Shown here piece after piece: positions 18,989 to 29,625 of a stretch of 64,000 nucleotides of DNA. The notes under the pieces are model-generated. The model saw nothing but the letters and a program-made list of their open reading frames with translations, was not told the DNA's origin and searched no databases. Position 1 is the first letter of the stretch. Every line of letters begins with the position of its first letter. Origin of the DNA: Blastocatellia bacterium (GTDB lineage Bacteria > Acidobacteriota > Blastocatellia > UBA7656 > JADIYM01); NCBI GenBank assembly GCA_016705245.1, contig JADIYM010000008.1:124001-188000 (forward strand). Reading direction: 5' to 3'. A program made the position numbers and the translations under genes.

Positions 18989-19732
18989 GTGCTACTCGAG
19001 AACAAGATTGCATTGGTGTCCGGAGGATCGCGGGGTCTCGGCCGGGCGATGTGCGAGGTTTTTGCGCGCGAGGGTGCGGACGTCGCCTTCAATTACCAGT
19101 CGAACGACAAGTTGGCCGCCGAGGTCGTGAGCGCCATCGAGAGCCACGGGCGGCGCGCGCTCGCTTATCGCGTCTCAGTGACGGATCGGCCGGCGTGCAA
19201 CAAGATGGTTCGCGAGATTCTCGAGAAATTCGAGCGGATCGACATCCTCGTCAACAATGCCGCGATCAATCGGGCCGACAGCTTCGCGACGATGACCGAG
19301 CGGGCCTGGACCGAAGTGATGGACGTGAACGTGAACGGACTCTTCAACGTCACGAAACCGGTCTACAAGCAGATGCTGCGACGAAGGGGAGGAAAGATCC
19401 TCAACATCACCTCGATCGGCGCGGTGCGAGCACTTCCTACGAGCGTCCATTACGCGACGTCGAAGGCGGCCGTTCTCGGGTTCACGAAGTGCCTTTCGCG
19501 CGAGGCGTCGCAGTTTGGCATCTCGGTGAACGCCATCGCGGCCGGGATCTTCGACACGGACCTCGGCAATACGCTTCCGGAAAAGTTTCTCGAGATCTAC
19601 ACGGCGTGGAGCTCGAGTGGCCGTCTCGGCCGCGCCGAGGAACTAGCGGAGTTCGCGGCCTTCATGTGCTCAGCCCGCAACTCGTACATGCATGGCGAGA
19701 TCATCACGATCGACGGTGGCTCGGTGACCTAA
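18989..19732 (+). CDS. Short-chain dehydrogenase/reductase, FabG-like
   Basis: 247 residues, classical SDR. The cofactor motif SGGSRGLGRA (TGxxxGxG type) lies at residues 11-20, NNAA at about 89, and the catalytic Ser (NITSIGAV) and YxxxK (YATSK) are present. FabG-like enzymes reduce 3-oxoacyl-ACP in fatty-acid synthesis; other carbonyl substrates are possible. Start GTG 18989. The stop is followed directly by the GTG of the next gene, which implies one operon with the upstream glycosyltransferase. Confidence 0.85.
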   Translation: MLLENKIALVSGGSRGLGRAMCEVFAREGADVAFNYQSNDKLAAEVVSAIESHGRRALAYRVSVTDRPACNKMVREILEKFERIDILVNNAAINRADSFATMTERAWTEVMDVNVNGLFNVTKPVYKQMLRRRGGKILNITSIGAVRALPTSVHYATSKAAVLGFTKCLSREASQFGISVNAIAAGIFDTDLGNTLPEKFLEIYTAWSSSGRLGRAEELAEFAAFMCSARNSYMHGEIITIDGGSVT

Positions 19733-21539
19733 GTGGCGAGTCGGACGACGTGGTCGCAGCACATCCTCCCGTTGTTCGTCGTGGCGGGCGCCGCCACGTG
19801 GCTCTTCAGCGCGTTGCTCGAGCCTCAGGCCTTCGCGAGTCACGAAGGGGTCTATGTTTATGCACGGACCCACCAGATCGCGGTTGAGCTGAATGCCGGT
19901 CGGTTTCCACAGTCGTTTCCTGACGCATTCTTCGGGGCGGGATTCGCGTTTCCGAGGTTCTACCCGCCACTTACGCTCTTCATGGGCGCGGGCCTGGCCC
20001 TGCTCCTCGGCAGCGTGGTCGTCGCCGTCAATCTGAGCTTCTATCTGTCGGTTCTCGCGTCGGGAATCGCCATATGCGATGGTGATCGGGATTCTGCGGA
20101 ATCGATGGATCGCGACCGGCACGGCCTTGCTGTATGTGTCGATGCCGTATCGCTTCGTCGACATTTATGTGCGTGCCGCTCTCGCCGAGGCGTGGACATT
20201 CGTGTGGTATCCGCTGATTCTGCTCGGCTTGTGGCGCGCCGTGACCCGACGGACGATGCCATGGTACTTGCCGGTGTCGATTTGCGGACTCGTCCTGACC
20301 CACAACATCACGGCGGTCTACTTTCTCGCGTATTGCGGCGTGTTCACACTGTTTGCGATGGCGTTGCGAGGTTGGCGCATCGGGTTGATCCCGGCCGCGT
20401 GCGTTGTTCTCGGTATTCTCCTTGGCATGTGGTTTCTGCTTCCGCAGCAGTACTACATTCCGACCGTCTGGGTCGGTGACTCGGAATTCATGTGGACAAA
20501 TGCCGCACACGTGCAGGAGCACCGGGTGTATCCGTGGCAGTTCTTCTACTCACATCCGAATTACTGGTTCGGAGAGACGGGAGGGCCCGAATACTCGGAT
20601 GGGATGAGTTTCGAGCTCGGTATAGGGCAACTGCTCCTATTGCCGCTGCTTCTCTGGATGGGGCGGAAGTTCCAGTGGAGGGAGCGCGTTCGACGATCGC
20701 CCATCCTCGCCGTTCTCGGCGGCTCGGCGCTCGTTGTCTACGTCACCTGCATCCTCTTCATGATGTATCCGATCGCCTTCCTTTCGGTACTCCCAAAGCA
20801 GTTCGCCTTCATTCAGTTTCCCTGGCGAACTCTGGCGATGACTGCATTCCTGGCTCCCTTGATGGCCGCGATCCTCGTTACGCGACTCGGACGTCAACGG
20901 GCGTGGCTGGTGCCGGCTTTCGCGATCGTGTCAGCGCTCGTTGTCTTTCTGGTCCCGAGCTTCCAGTCGACACCACAGTCCGAGGAGCATTGGACCGAGG
21001 ACGCCATTCTTACGAGGGACGCCCTGTTCACCGAAGGCCGGACCGGTTACACCGTGCTCGGCGAGTACGTTCCACGAGAGATCGATGTCGAGACGGTAAG
21101 GAAGCAGGGCCTCGAGTCGGGGCTGTTCGAGCCGCCGAGGATTGTCGAAGGTGCGGATGCCTCTGTGCTTGGTTGGTCACGCAGCGGCCCTGACTTTCAC
21201 ATTTCGGTTGCCGCGAAAAGCGGTGGTGTCGTTCAGTTGCCGTTGTTCTTCTACGACTTCTATGAGGCGTCGAATCGCAGCGGCGATCGACTCGAGACAA
21301 TGTCGATCGGCGGAATGCTCGGAATCCGCGTTCCACCTGGATTGACGGAAGTATACCTTGGACAGAGACTTACAGGTCCGTCTCGCGTTGGATTCGCGAT
21401 CAGTGGGATGTCATTGCTTGCCGTCATTGGCTGTGCGGTCTGGTTTCGACAAGGTCGTCCACCGAAGCGGACCGAACGTGAATCGATCGAATCTGACGCG
21501 CCTCGAACATCTACCGTGGAGGGAATCGGACCGCCGTGA
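19733..21539 (+). CDS. Large polytopic membrane protein, PTPS-related/YfhO-like (frameshifted)
   Basis: About 601 residues after repair, with roughly ten transmembrane helices followed by a periplasmic C-terminal domain and a last helix (GFAISGMSLLAVIGCAVWF). The pattern (HEGVYVYARTHQIAVELNAG, FPRFYPPLTLF, ALLYVSMPYRFVDIYVRAALAE, GLVLTHNITAVYFL) resembles membrane proteins annotated as 6-pyruvoyl-tetrahydropterin-synthase-related and, more loosely, GT-C glycosyltransferases. The frame changes at about 20072: one extra base in GCCATATGCG; removing it gives SGIAYAMVIGIL and one continuous protein. GTG 19733 abuts the SDR stop and the next gene overlaps its end by 4 nt. A sugar-transfer role is an inference only. 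Confidence 0.75.
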
Positions 21540-22246
21540 TTGAACATCTTGCACTGGCGATTCTGTTGTCTGTTGATCCTGCCGAACCTCAATCCGTTGA
21601 TCGAGCAGCACCGGTTGTTGCGCCCGTCGCCAGCACGCTCCTGGTTCGATATCGCTTTGTGAACGCGAATTTCGTCATTTCGCGGATTGAAATGACGATC
21701 GACGGGTCCGGTCGCGGCCGACTTACCTGGGAGCGACGCGACGTCAATCGGACGCAGTCACGTGATGTCCGGGTCAGCGATGCCGGAATCGCTGAACTAC
21801 GCGATGTGCTGGCGCGAATGGACTTCGTCAACTCGAGCGAGCAGTACCAGACGAAGGAAGACCATTCGAATCTCGGTGAGACGGCGATCCGTGTCGATCA
21901 GGGGGGATCCTCACGTGAAGTCGTCTTCAACTACACGAAGCATCGCGACGCAGATGCCCTCGGCCGCTTCTTGCGCGGGATTGCCAATCGCGAGATGCAC
22001 GTTACCGAAATCGAAGTCGCCGTACAGCATCAGCCGCTCGAGACGCCGGCTGCCATCGCCACTCTCGCGGGCGAGTTCAAGGCAGGGCGACTCGCCGATA
22101 CGGCATCGCTCCTGCCGCTTCTCAAGTCGATCGTCGATGATGCGTCCCTTCCGGTAATAACGCGGAACCGGGCAGGGGAGCTTGCGGCGAAGATCCGCGA
22201 GCACGTTGACGAACAAAAGAGATCGGGCAAAACCAAAGGGCGCTGA
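21536..22246 (+). CDS. Conserved protein of unknown function
   Basis: 236 residues. GTG 21536 overlaps the preceding membrane-protein stop as GTGA. A short hydrophobic N-terminus (residues 4-12) is too weak to call a signal peptide with confidence. The first half is beta-rich and describes a repeated strand pattern (MTIDGSGRGRLTWERRD; AIRVDQGGSSREVVFNYTKH); the second half is helical (TLAGEFKAGRLADTASLLPLLKSI). I do not recognise a named family or catalytic residues. It is the last gene of the operon; a terminator overlaps its stop. Confidence 0.7.
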   Translation: MIEHLALAILLSVDPAEPQSVDRAAPVVAPVASTLLVRYRFVNANFVISRIEMTIDGSGRGRLTWERRDVNRTQSRDVRVSDAGIAELRDVLARMDFVNSSEQYQTKEDHSNLGETAIRVDQGGSSREVVFNYTKHRDADALGRFLRGIANREMHVTEIEVAVQHQPLETPAAIATLAGEFKAGRLADTASLLPLLKSIVDDASLPVITRNRAGELAAKIREHVDEQKRSGKTKGR

Positions 22247-22265
22247 CCGCAATGGCCAGCGCCCT
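22237..22265. terminator. Convergent hairpin terminator
   Basis: AGGGCGCTG (22237-22245) pairs with CAGCGCCCT (22257-22265) across an 11-nt loop, between the 21536-22246 gene and the convergent pilA. It overlaps the stop codon of the plus-strand gene. A-rich sequence flanks it on the left, so the minus strand has the better T content. Confidence 0.6.
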
Positions 22266-22293
22266 CTGGAGTCTGATTCAGGCTTGATCGGGA

Positions 22294-22734
22294 CTAGCCG
22301 ATCGGCGTGCCCGCGTACTTGGCAGGTGCCGCAAGACCAGCAAGGAAGCGCACCACAAAGTCGTCCGAGATGCAGTAGCTGTTATCGCCGGACGTGAGTC
22401 CGCCGTTCGGAATCGCGGTGTAATCCCAGTTCACGGCCGCGACGCCGCGCTCGTTGAGGATGTAGTTGTTCCGCGTCGCGCCACCCGTCAGGGTGTTGTC
22501 GATGTAGTTGCCTGCGATGAGCGCGGCAAGCGTTCCGGCTTGGCCATTGTTGGCCTGCCGACCCTGGTAGGTCGCCTGAGCGGAACCGAGGGACCGAAGC
22601 GTTCCGATGGCAGCCGCTTCATTCGCGGCGATACGCGCCCGGATCAAACTCGGGATGGCGATCGCGGCGATGATGCCAATAATGGCCACCACGATCAGAA
22701 GCTCGATGAGGGAGAAACCCTTCTGATTCTTCAT
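22294..22734 (-). CDS. pilA: Type IV major pilin, PilA-like
   Basis: 146 residues. A six-residue leader MKNQKG precedes the mature Phe (G^FSLIELLIVVAIIGIIAAIAIP), the type III signal cut by prepilin peptidase PilD; Glu5 of the mature protein is present. The C-terminal part has NNGQAGTL and a final domain containing one Cys (YCISDD). AAGGAG precedes the ATG. The gene has its own sigma-54-type promoter at 22821-22837, fitting the PilS/PilR regulators encoded upstream. It sits at the distal end of the pilus locus and is the likely major subunit because of this dedicated promoter. Confidence 0.92.
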   Translation of the reverse strand: MKNQKGFSLIELLIVVAIIGIIAAIAIPSLIRARIAANEAAAIGTLRSLGSAQATYQGRQANNGQAGTLAALIAGNYIDNTLTGGATRNNYILNERGVAAVNWDYTAIPNGGLTSGDNSYCISDDFVVRFLAGLAAPAKYAGTPIG

Positions 22735-22820
22735 TGTGTCGGACTCCTTTATGGGAAAGACGAGAGTGTAAGTCGAAAACGAGTGCGTACTGCGCCAGCG
22801 GATTCAACAGCCGAGTGAAG

Positions 22821-22837
22821 AGCAAGTGGCGTGCCGC
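22821..22837 (-). promoter_or_regulatory. Sigma-54 (RpoN) promoter of pilA
   Basis: On the minus strand the sequence GCGGCACGCCACTTGCT has GG and GC separated by exactly 10 bp, the -24/-12 arrangement, and matches GGCACG-N4-TTGCT of the consensus. The start codon lies about 87 bp further on, leaving a leader of roughly 75 nt. PilR, a sigma-54 activator with an intact GAFTGA motif, is encoded 3 kb away. Confidence 0.75.
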
Positions 22838-22976
22838 GCCAAACCGAAAGAACAAAATCTCGAAAGCAGCCAAAATCCGGCCTCATTCTCCCAAACGGCT
22901 CGGGAATCGTGCCTCGCAGTGCTGTCGATGTTGCACATCTTGTCATTGTCTTGTGACAAGAATTGTCAGCTCCAGG

Positions 22977-23411
22977 CTAGCCAAGTGGCTTACTGGTGAC
23001 CGAAGCCGGCGCGCCCTCTTCCAACCGGATAACCGCGGAAACGTCGGTGAAGAAGTGGGTGTCGCCGGACGTCGTCGTCTGCGGATCCGCATTGCACGTG
23101 AAGCTCGCAAGGTCCGGCGCTAGCGTGAACGTGTAGACGTATTGACTGCGCAATCCGGAGAGCATTAGCGCGGGATCGAGGAAGCCGGCCGCGAGTTCGG
23201 CCTGTGTCCCGTACCGCCTGTAACTACCGCGCGTGGCGTTGAACGAATACTGGGCGGACGTGTAGGCGCGAAGGCACGCAACTGCGGACGCTTCACGTGA
23301 ACGTTTCTGAGCCGCTATAAGGCCCGGGATGGCGATGGCCGCGATGATGCCGATCACCGCCACGACGATGAGCAGCTCGACGAGAGAAAAACCACTTTGC
23401 TGATTGCGCAT
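22977..23411 (-). CDS. Second type IV pilin-like protein
   Basis: 144 residues. Leader MRNQQSG, then FSLVELLIVVAVIGIIAAIAIPG with Glu5, so it should be processed by the same prepilin peptidase as PilA. The C-terminal domain differs from PilA: it has AACLRAYTSAQYSFNATRGSY-like helix sequence, a Cys pair is not evident, and it ends ASVTSKPLG. It could be a minor pilin or an alternative major subunit. ATG 23411 is preceded by GAGG at about 11 nt; the longer frame to 23696 reads through the end of the YfhO-like gene. No clear sigma-54 site is visible directly upstream. Confidence 0.85.
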   Translation of the reverse strand: MRNQQSGFSLVELLIVVAVIGIIAAIAIPGLIAAQKRSREASAVACLRAYTSAQYSFNATRGSYRRYGTQAELAAGFLDPALMLSGLRSQYVYTFTLAPDLASFTCNADPQTTTSGDTHFFTDVSAVIRLEEGAPASVTSKPLG

Positions 23412-23494
23412 TGGGGGTGCCTCGCAACGTGAACTTCGGGGACTGGGGCAGGGAGGGGTGATTAACCAGTACTCCCCACCGCTCCTTAAAGCAA

Positions 23495-25934
23495 TCACCG
23501 TTCCGAACGCCGTCCCATCCCTGCAAACGAGGCGAGTCCGAGTGCCGTGAGACTCGTGAGCCCGATTCCAAGCCGATATCCGGGCGGTTCGTAGCGCAAC
23601 TCCAGCCGATGGAGGCCCATGGGGATTCGTATGGCGCGATAAAGTCCGTCCGCTCGAAGTATCTCGGCCGGGATTCCATCTATCGTGGCCGCCCATCCCG
23701 CTGCAAACGAGTCTCGCAACACGACGACAGCGTCGGACGACGATGATGAGGCCTCGATCGTCATAGCCGACGAAGACTCGTCGGTGATGACCGCTGAATC
23801 CGCTGCCGGCGCGCCTGGCAGGCCTCTAGCTGGGGCCGAGCTCGAGATGAGGACTTCCCGTCGCTCCTCGCCAAGTCGCGAGAGCGCGGTATTCGTATCG
23901 GATTCGACGATCCACTCCGCCGTTACGAAGACACGCGGGGCGTCCACGTCCGACATCCAGAGCGCGAGGGGCCGATATGGCGCGTCCGCGCGAAGTCTCT
24001 GAGAAGACGGCACTTCCTGCCACGGCACGAGGAAATACCGAACCCCGGCACGACGAAGATACTGTAGTCTCTGCTCTCTCGATCCCGCGCGAAAATGGTC
24101 TCTGGCAATCCAGTACTCCCGAGGCCAAAGCATCGCGTTGTCGAACGAGACCGAGTCACGGAGCCGCCACGCCGATGGAAACGTGGCCGTGTAGGACGAG
24201 ACGGCAGACACACTCTCGAGTGCCGAGTTGGCGACGATCGGCAAACCTGCAACGAAGTTGGTGTCGTCCGGGTCGGGCGCACGATCAACACCGAACTGAA
24301 GCCGTCCGGCGACGTAGACACGGCCATCTGCGTCGCGAACATCGGCCACCCACGCTGGCTCGCGAAGGTTTCGGACCTCGGACATTGGAAACAGCCCGAA
24401 CCCGTTCGCGACGGGATCGGCAATGGCGATGATCATGACGGTCGCCAGCGCATACGAACGGAAACTCGAGACTCTCGCCGCTACCGTCAGGGCCACCGCC
24501 AGGGCCGCCAGGAGCACGATCAGCCGCGGGAGCGATTCCCGGAGCGATGCCTCGAGAAAATCGGCTGCCGCCCGCGGATCTGCAGTGCCGACGTAAGTCG
24601 ACAACGCCGCCAACGCCGAGCCGGACGCCTCCATCCTCACGCAAGTCAGCGCAACCACGAGTGCTCCGGCGAACCCGGCGCAGACCCAGGCGACCACTCG
24701 AAGTGGTCTTGTCGCTGACGCTTCGCCGGCAGCCGCACGCTCACCGGCAAGGTGTTCCCACCCAAGTGCTGACAAGACCGCGATCGCGAATGCGGCGCAA
24801 ACAATCAGTTTTGCCGGAAACCGCAGTGCGTCGAACATCGGAATGATCGCTCGCAGGACACCATTGGCCGGGTTGAACCTTCCAAACGCAAGAAGTACAC
24901 ACCCGATCGACGCCAGGCCCCAGAACCAGGCCTCCCAGGCATACCGTCTTGCCGCGAATCCAATCCCGGCGAGCGCAAGGACGCCGACACCAAGATAGAC
25001 AGAGTAGACAAAGGATCTGGTGCCCCATTCAGATCCGGAATCCATCCTCGCTGGCCGAACTCGCCGGTCGGGTCTCCGAGAATCCCGTATGAAACCGTCT
25101 GGAGCAAGGTGAGCGGATGCAGCGACCAGAATTCCGGCACGCGCGGATCGATACCGGAGGCCCGCGGCGAACCGAGCGTCGCGAGCAAGAACGGAATTGA
25201 GAGTGCACCTGAGAGCGCAATGCCAAGAAGACCCGCGCCGACGACCCGGATCAGTGCCTTGCAGCGCGAGCCTGTCCCAGCTCGTGCCACGGTATAGGCG
25301 ACACAGAGGGCGGCGCTCCCGACCAGCGTTGGCCCTTCACCGGCGAGCAGGAACATGGCGAAGAGGCCTGTCAGCGCCGCAAAGCGCTTACGCGTCGGAC
25401 GTTCCATGAGCAATTCGAGCACATAGAAGACCCATGGAATCGTCGCCGCCGCCCACGAGAAGTTCAGGATGTTCGCCGTCGACAGCATCGGCCCGGAAGC
25501 CGCGAAGATGATGGCTCCGATAGTCGCCGCCTGTTTGCCGACGCGACGGCTGAGAAAGAGGTACATACCTGCAGCCGCGAGCGGGAACGGAAGCGCCACG
25601 GCGAGATTGAAGCCGAGCTCGGCCGACGGGACGAACCGCATCAGGGCCACCGGTGGGTAAAGCATGTGCCGCACCGGGTCCGAGAGCGCGGCCTGACCGC
25701 AGGCGACGTATGGGTCCCAGAGCGGGAACTCGCCATTTTTCAATGAACTGCGTAGCCAGAGGTGCGCTGGCCAGAAATAGAACGAGAGATCTCGCAACGA
25801 GTAGACCCTCGTCGTCGACAGTGCTCCGGTCAATGGAAAGCACGAGACCAGGACTGCCACCGCTCCCCATCCGAATCGTGCCACGAGTCTGTGTAGCGAT
25901 TCTCCGACTCGCAGCACGATCCGGCGCTCCTCGG

Positions 25935-25938
<4 letters not shown>
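23495..25938 (-). CDS. YfhO-family membrane protein (frameshifted)
   Basis: About 814 residues after repair. About a dozen transmembrane helices, opening with DLSFYFWPAHLWLRSSLKNGEFPLWDPYVACG, are followed by a periplasmic beta-domain and a last helix near the C-terminus (YEPPGYRLGIGLTSLTALGLASF, in part). Bacillus YfhO is needed for lipoteichoic-acid glycosylation, so a glycosyl-transfer role is plausible. The reading frame breaks at about 25046: repair with one inserted base in the GG there joins EFGQRG to MDSGSEWGTRSF without a gap. ATG 25938 overlaps the pilR stop as ATGA, so it belongs to the pilus operon. Confidence 0.8.
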
Positions 25939-27311
<1,373 letters not shown>

Positions 27312-27423
27312 GGCGCCTGAGGATACCACGGCGGTCCGTACCGGTTAGTCCGCTGTTTCGTTGAAGTAGCACCCCGTACGTGACGCTGAGCCACTCCAGG
27401 ATTCGCGGCGCTCGCTTTGGGGA

Positions 27424-27725
27424 CGACCGCGGAGCGGTCGAAGGAAATAGCCGTGGGTCGCACGGAGGCGAGTGCAACGAGCCCTCGTGCGACCCGCGGT
27501 ACCTCCACCCAGAGCGCGGCGACCGCGGAGCGGTCGCATTGTTTCCTGAATGGCAAGCAACACGACGACGGGCGCGGCATCGCCTACGACGCACGTTATC
27601 TCTGGGATTGACGATGCGACCGCTCCGCGGTCGGACCGAGGTGGGCGGCGGTACCGCGGGTCGCGTGTGCTCGTTGCACTCGCCCCCGCGACCCACGGCT
27701 ATTTCCTTCGACCGCTCCGCGGTCG
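27424..27725. repeat. Large composite inverted repeat between pilS and pilR
   Basis: Two arms of about 110 bp (27424-27536 and 27617-27725) are reverse complements with few mismatches around an 80-bp centre. The 17-bp palindrome CGACCGCGGAGCGGTCG occurs at 27424 and 27520 and, reversed, at 27617 and 27709, so it bounds each arm. Between the palindromes both arms share GAAGGAAATAGCCGTGGGTC and GGCGAGTGCAACGAGC. No protein is encoded. It looks like a REP/BIME- or MITE-like element. The flanks 27312-27423 and 27726-27858 show nothing recognisable. Confidence 0.85.
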
Positions 27726-27858
27726 GTGAGCGCTTTCGGCGATGTTCCGGAATCCGCGGTTGGTCGCGTTATCGATAGTCCCGACATCTTGCAAGTATCA
27801 AGCCTTCAGCGATCCACTTCGTCGAACTCTGGCGGTGCCATCTCTGTGAATCAGTGGA

Positions 27859-29535
27859 CTAGTTCGAGGAGGGTGCGGCAGCGGGCGACGTGGATTCAGC
27901 GATTTCCAGGTCACGGGCGCCCCGACGCTTCGGCAGGAAGACGTCCACTCGAGTGCCTCGTCCCTTCGAACTGTCGACCGAGATCCGTCCGCCGTGCTCA
28001 TTCACGAGATGGTAGACGATCGCCATCCCGAGTCCCGTCCCGCCAGGTTCCGAGGCCGAAAACGGCTCGAATAGTCGAGCGACCTGGGTCTTGTCCATTC
28101 CAATGCCGACGTCCTCTATCGACAATCGATACGTTTCGGGTGAAACGTCATCGAGTCGCACGGTAAGGGTCCCACCGTCGGGCATCGCCTTCAGGCCGTT
28201 GCGCGCGAGATTCCAGAAAATCTGCCGGATCTGACTTGCGTCACCGAAGAAGGGTGTTTCGTGATCCGGATAGCGCTCGGCGATCGCGTGCAGCGGACCG
28301 ACTTCAGGGCTGTTTCGCAGGAGCGTAACCGCCTCGACGAGCGACTGTCTAAGGTCGAACGCCATCGGCCGGAACGGCGCCGGACGAGCATAGGCGAGGA
28401 ATTCCGTTACCGTGCGGTTCAGGCGATCCGACTCGCGCTGAATGATGTTCATGAGTCGGGCCTGACCTTCGTCGAGCGGAAGCTCCGACGCGAGGACCTG
28501 GACCGATCCCCGCATCGAGGCGAGGGGATTGCGGATTTCGTGGGCAAGCCCGGCAGCCATCGTGCCGAGTGCGGCAAGCTTCTCTCGCCGGCGGACTTCT
28601 CGCTCGAGCTCGAAGATCTCGGTCAGATCCTGAAAGATAAGTACGACGCCGCGCTCATCGCCATCTTCGGACGTCAGGGGAGTGACGTTGTATCCGACGT
28701 GAACTTCGGCGCCGTCCTGGCGATCGAAGGCCACTTCCGACCGCAATACCGGAATCCGGTGATCGTCCGGGTGAGTCGCCAGCACGGTCATCGGAAGCTC
28801 GCCAAACAGCTCGGAGAGAGGCCTGCCCACAAGCTCGTTCTTCGCCCTCCCGGTAATCTCCTCGGCGGCCTTGTTCGTCGAGGCAATGACTCCGTCAAGT
28901 CCAGCGGTGATGAGGCCGCTGCGCATCGACTCGATCACGCGCTCGTTGAAGGCGCGCAGATCGGCGAGACTCCGGACCGTTCTTGCAAGCTCAGTGTCGC
29001 TCCGGCGCTGTCGATCGGCCAGGTGGGTCGACAGCACGGCGACAGCGATCGTCGCGACGATCGTGTAGGCGAAGCTCAATTGCAGGACCGGCAGCGCCTC
29101 GTCCGAATAATAGGTGCCGTCGGCGCGGGCCACGACGCCGGAGAGGATCGCCGCTCCGACGGCTGAGCCCATGACGATCGTGAAGATCGTGATGGCAAAA
29201 ACACCGATTCTCGAGGACAGAAGGCTCGCCGCGAAAATGACGATTAGGTAGAGCGCGAGGAACGGAGATTCGAGGTCGCCCGTTCGATAGACGAGCCACG
29301 TGACGATCAGGACGTCGTTGCCGAGCTGAATCGGAATGAGGATGCGAGGCGGTACGGCGACTCGAAGCGCGACCGCGTAGACGATCGAGAAGCCGGACAC
29401 GATGACCGCCAGCAGGGAAACCGGCCAGACGTAGGGCGAGGTCCGGCCGAGCAACAGCGTCAGCAGGACGAGCGCGCCGAGAATGGCAGCCCTCGCAACC
29501 ACGAGCCAGACGAGTCGTCGTCGGATCAGATCCAT
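27859..29535 (-). CDS. pilS: Membrane sensor histidine kinase, PilS-like
   Basis: 558 residues. About six N-terminal transmembrane helices (residues 10-170), a coiled linker, a PAS domain (about 185-300, with ITAGLDGVIASTNKAAEEITG), then HisKA with phospho-acceptor His in LAHEIRNPLASMRGS and an HATPase domain with N box IFWNLARNGLKAM, G boxes DVGIGM and GGTGLGMAI. The architecture is that of PilS, the partner of PilR. Its ATG lies only 18 bp beyond the pilC terminator, so expression needs read-through or a promoter inside pilC. The gene order pilC-pilS-pilR is kept, but pilS and pilR are separated by repeat DNA. Confidence 0.9.
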   Translation of the reverse strand: MDLIRRRLVWLVVARAAILGALVLLTLLLGRTSPYVWPVSLLAVIVSGFSIVYAVALRVAVPPRILIPIQLGNDVLIVTWLVYRTGDLESPFLALYLIVIFAASLLSSRIGVFAITIFTIVMGSAVGAAILSGVVARADGTYYSDEALPVLQLSFAYTIVATIAVAVLSTHLADRQRRSDTELARTVRSLADLRAFNERVIESMRSGLITAGLDGVIASTNKAAEEITGRAKNELVGRPLSELFGELPMTVLATHPDDHRIPVLRSEVAFDRQDGAEVHVGYNVTPLTSEDGDERGVVLIFQDLTEIFELEREVRRREKLAALGTMAAGLAHEIRNPLASMRGSVQVLASELPLDEGQARLMNIIQRESDRLNRTVTEFLAYARPAPFRPMAFDLRQSLVEAVTLLRNSPEVGPLHAIAERYPDHETPFFGDASQIRQIFWNLARNGLKAMPDGGTLTVRLDDVSPETYRLSIEDVGIGMDKTQVARLFEPFSASEPGGTGLGMAIVYHLVNEHGGRISVDSSKGRGTRVDVFLPKRRGARDLEIAESTSPAAAPSSN

Positions 29536-29553
29536 CGGTTCTCGATGCCCGCC

Positions 29554-29588
29554 AAAAAAACGAGGGGAGCCGAAGTAGGCTCCCCTCG
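29554..29588 (-). terminator. Strong rho-independent terminator after pilC
   Basis: On the minus strand an 11-bp perfect stem CGAGGGGAGCC/GGCTCCCCTCG with a 6-nt loop is followed by seven T residues. It sits between pilC and pilS, just 18 bp before the pilS start. Confidence 0.9.
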
Positions 29589-29625
29589 TCTGCTAATACC
29601 TGACGCTTCGCGCGCCCGGAGCCGG

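Noticed and set aside
27424..27725. CRISPR array (four palindromic 17-mers)
   Set aside because: The copies are about 92-97 bp apart, occur in both orientations, and the sequence between them is itself an inverted repeat, not unique spacers.
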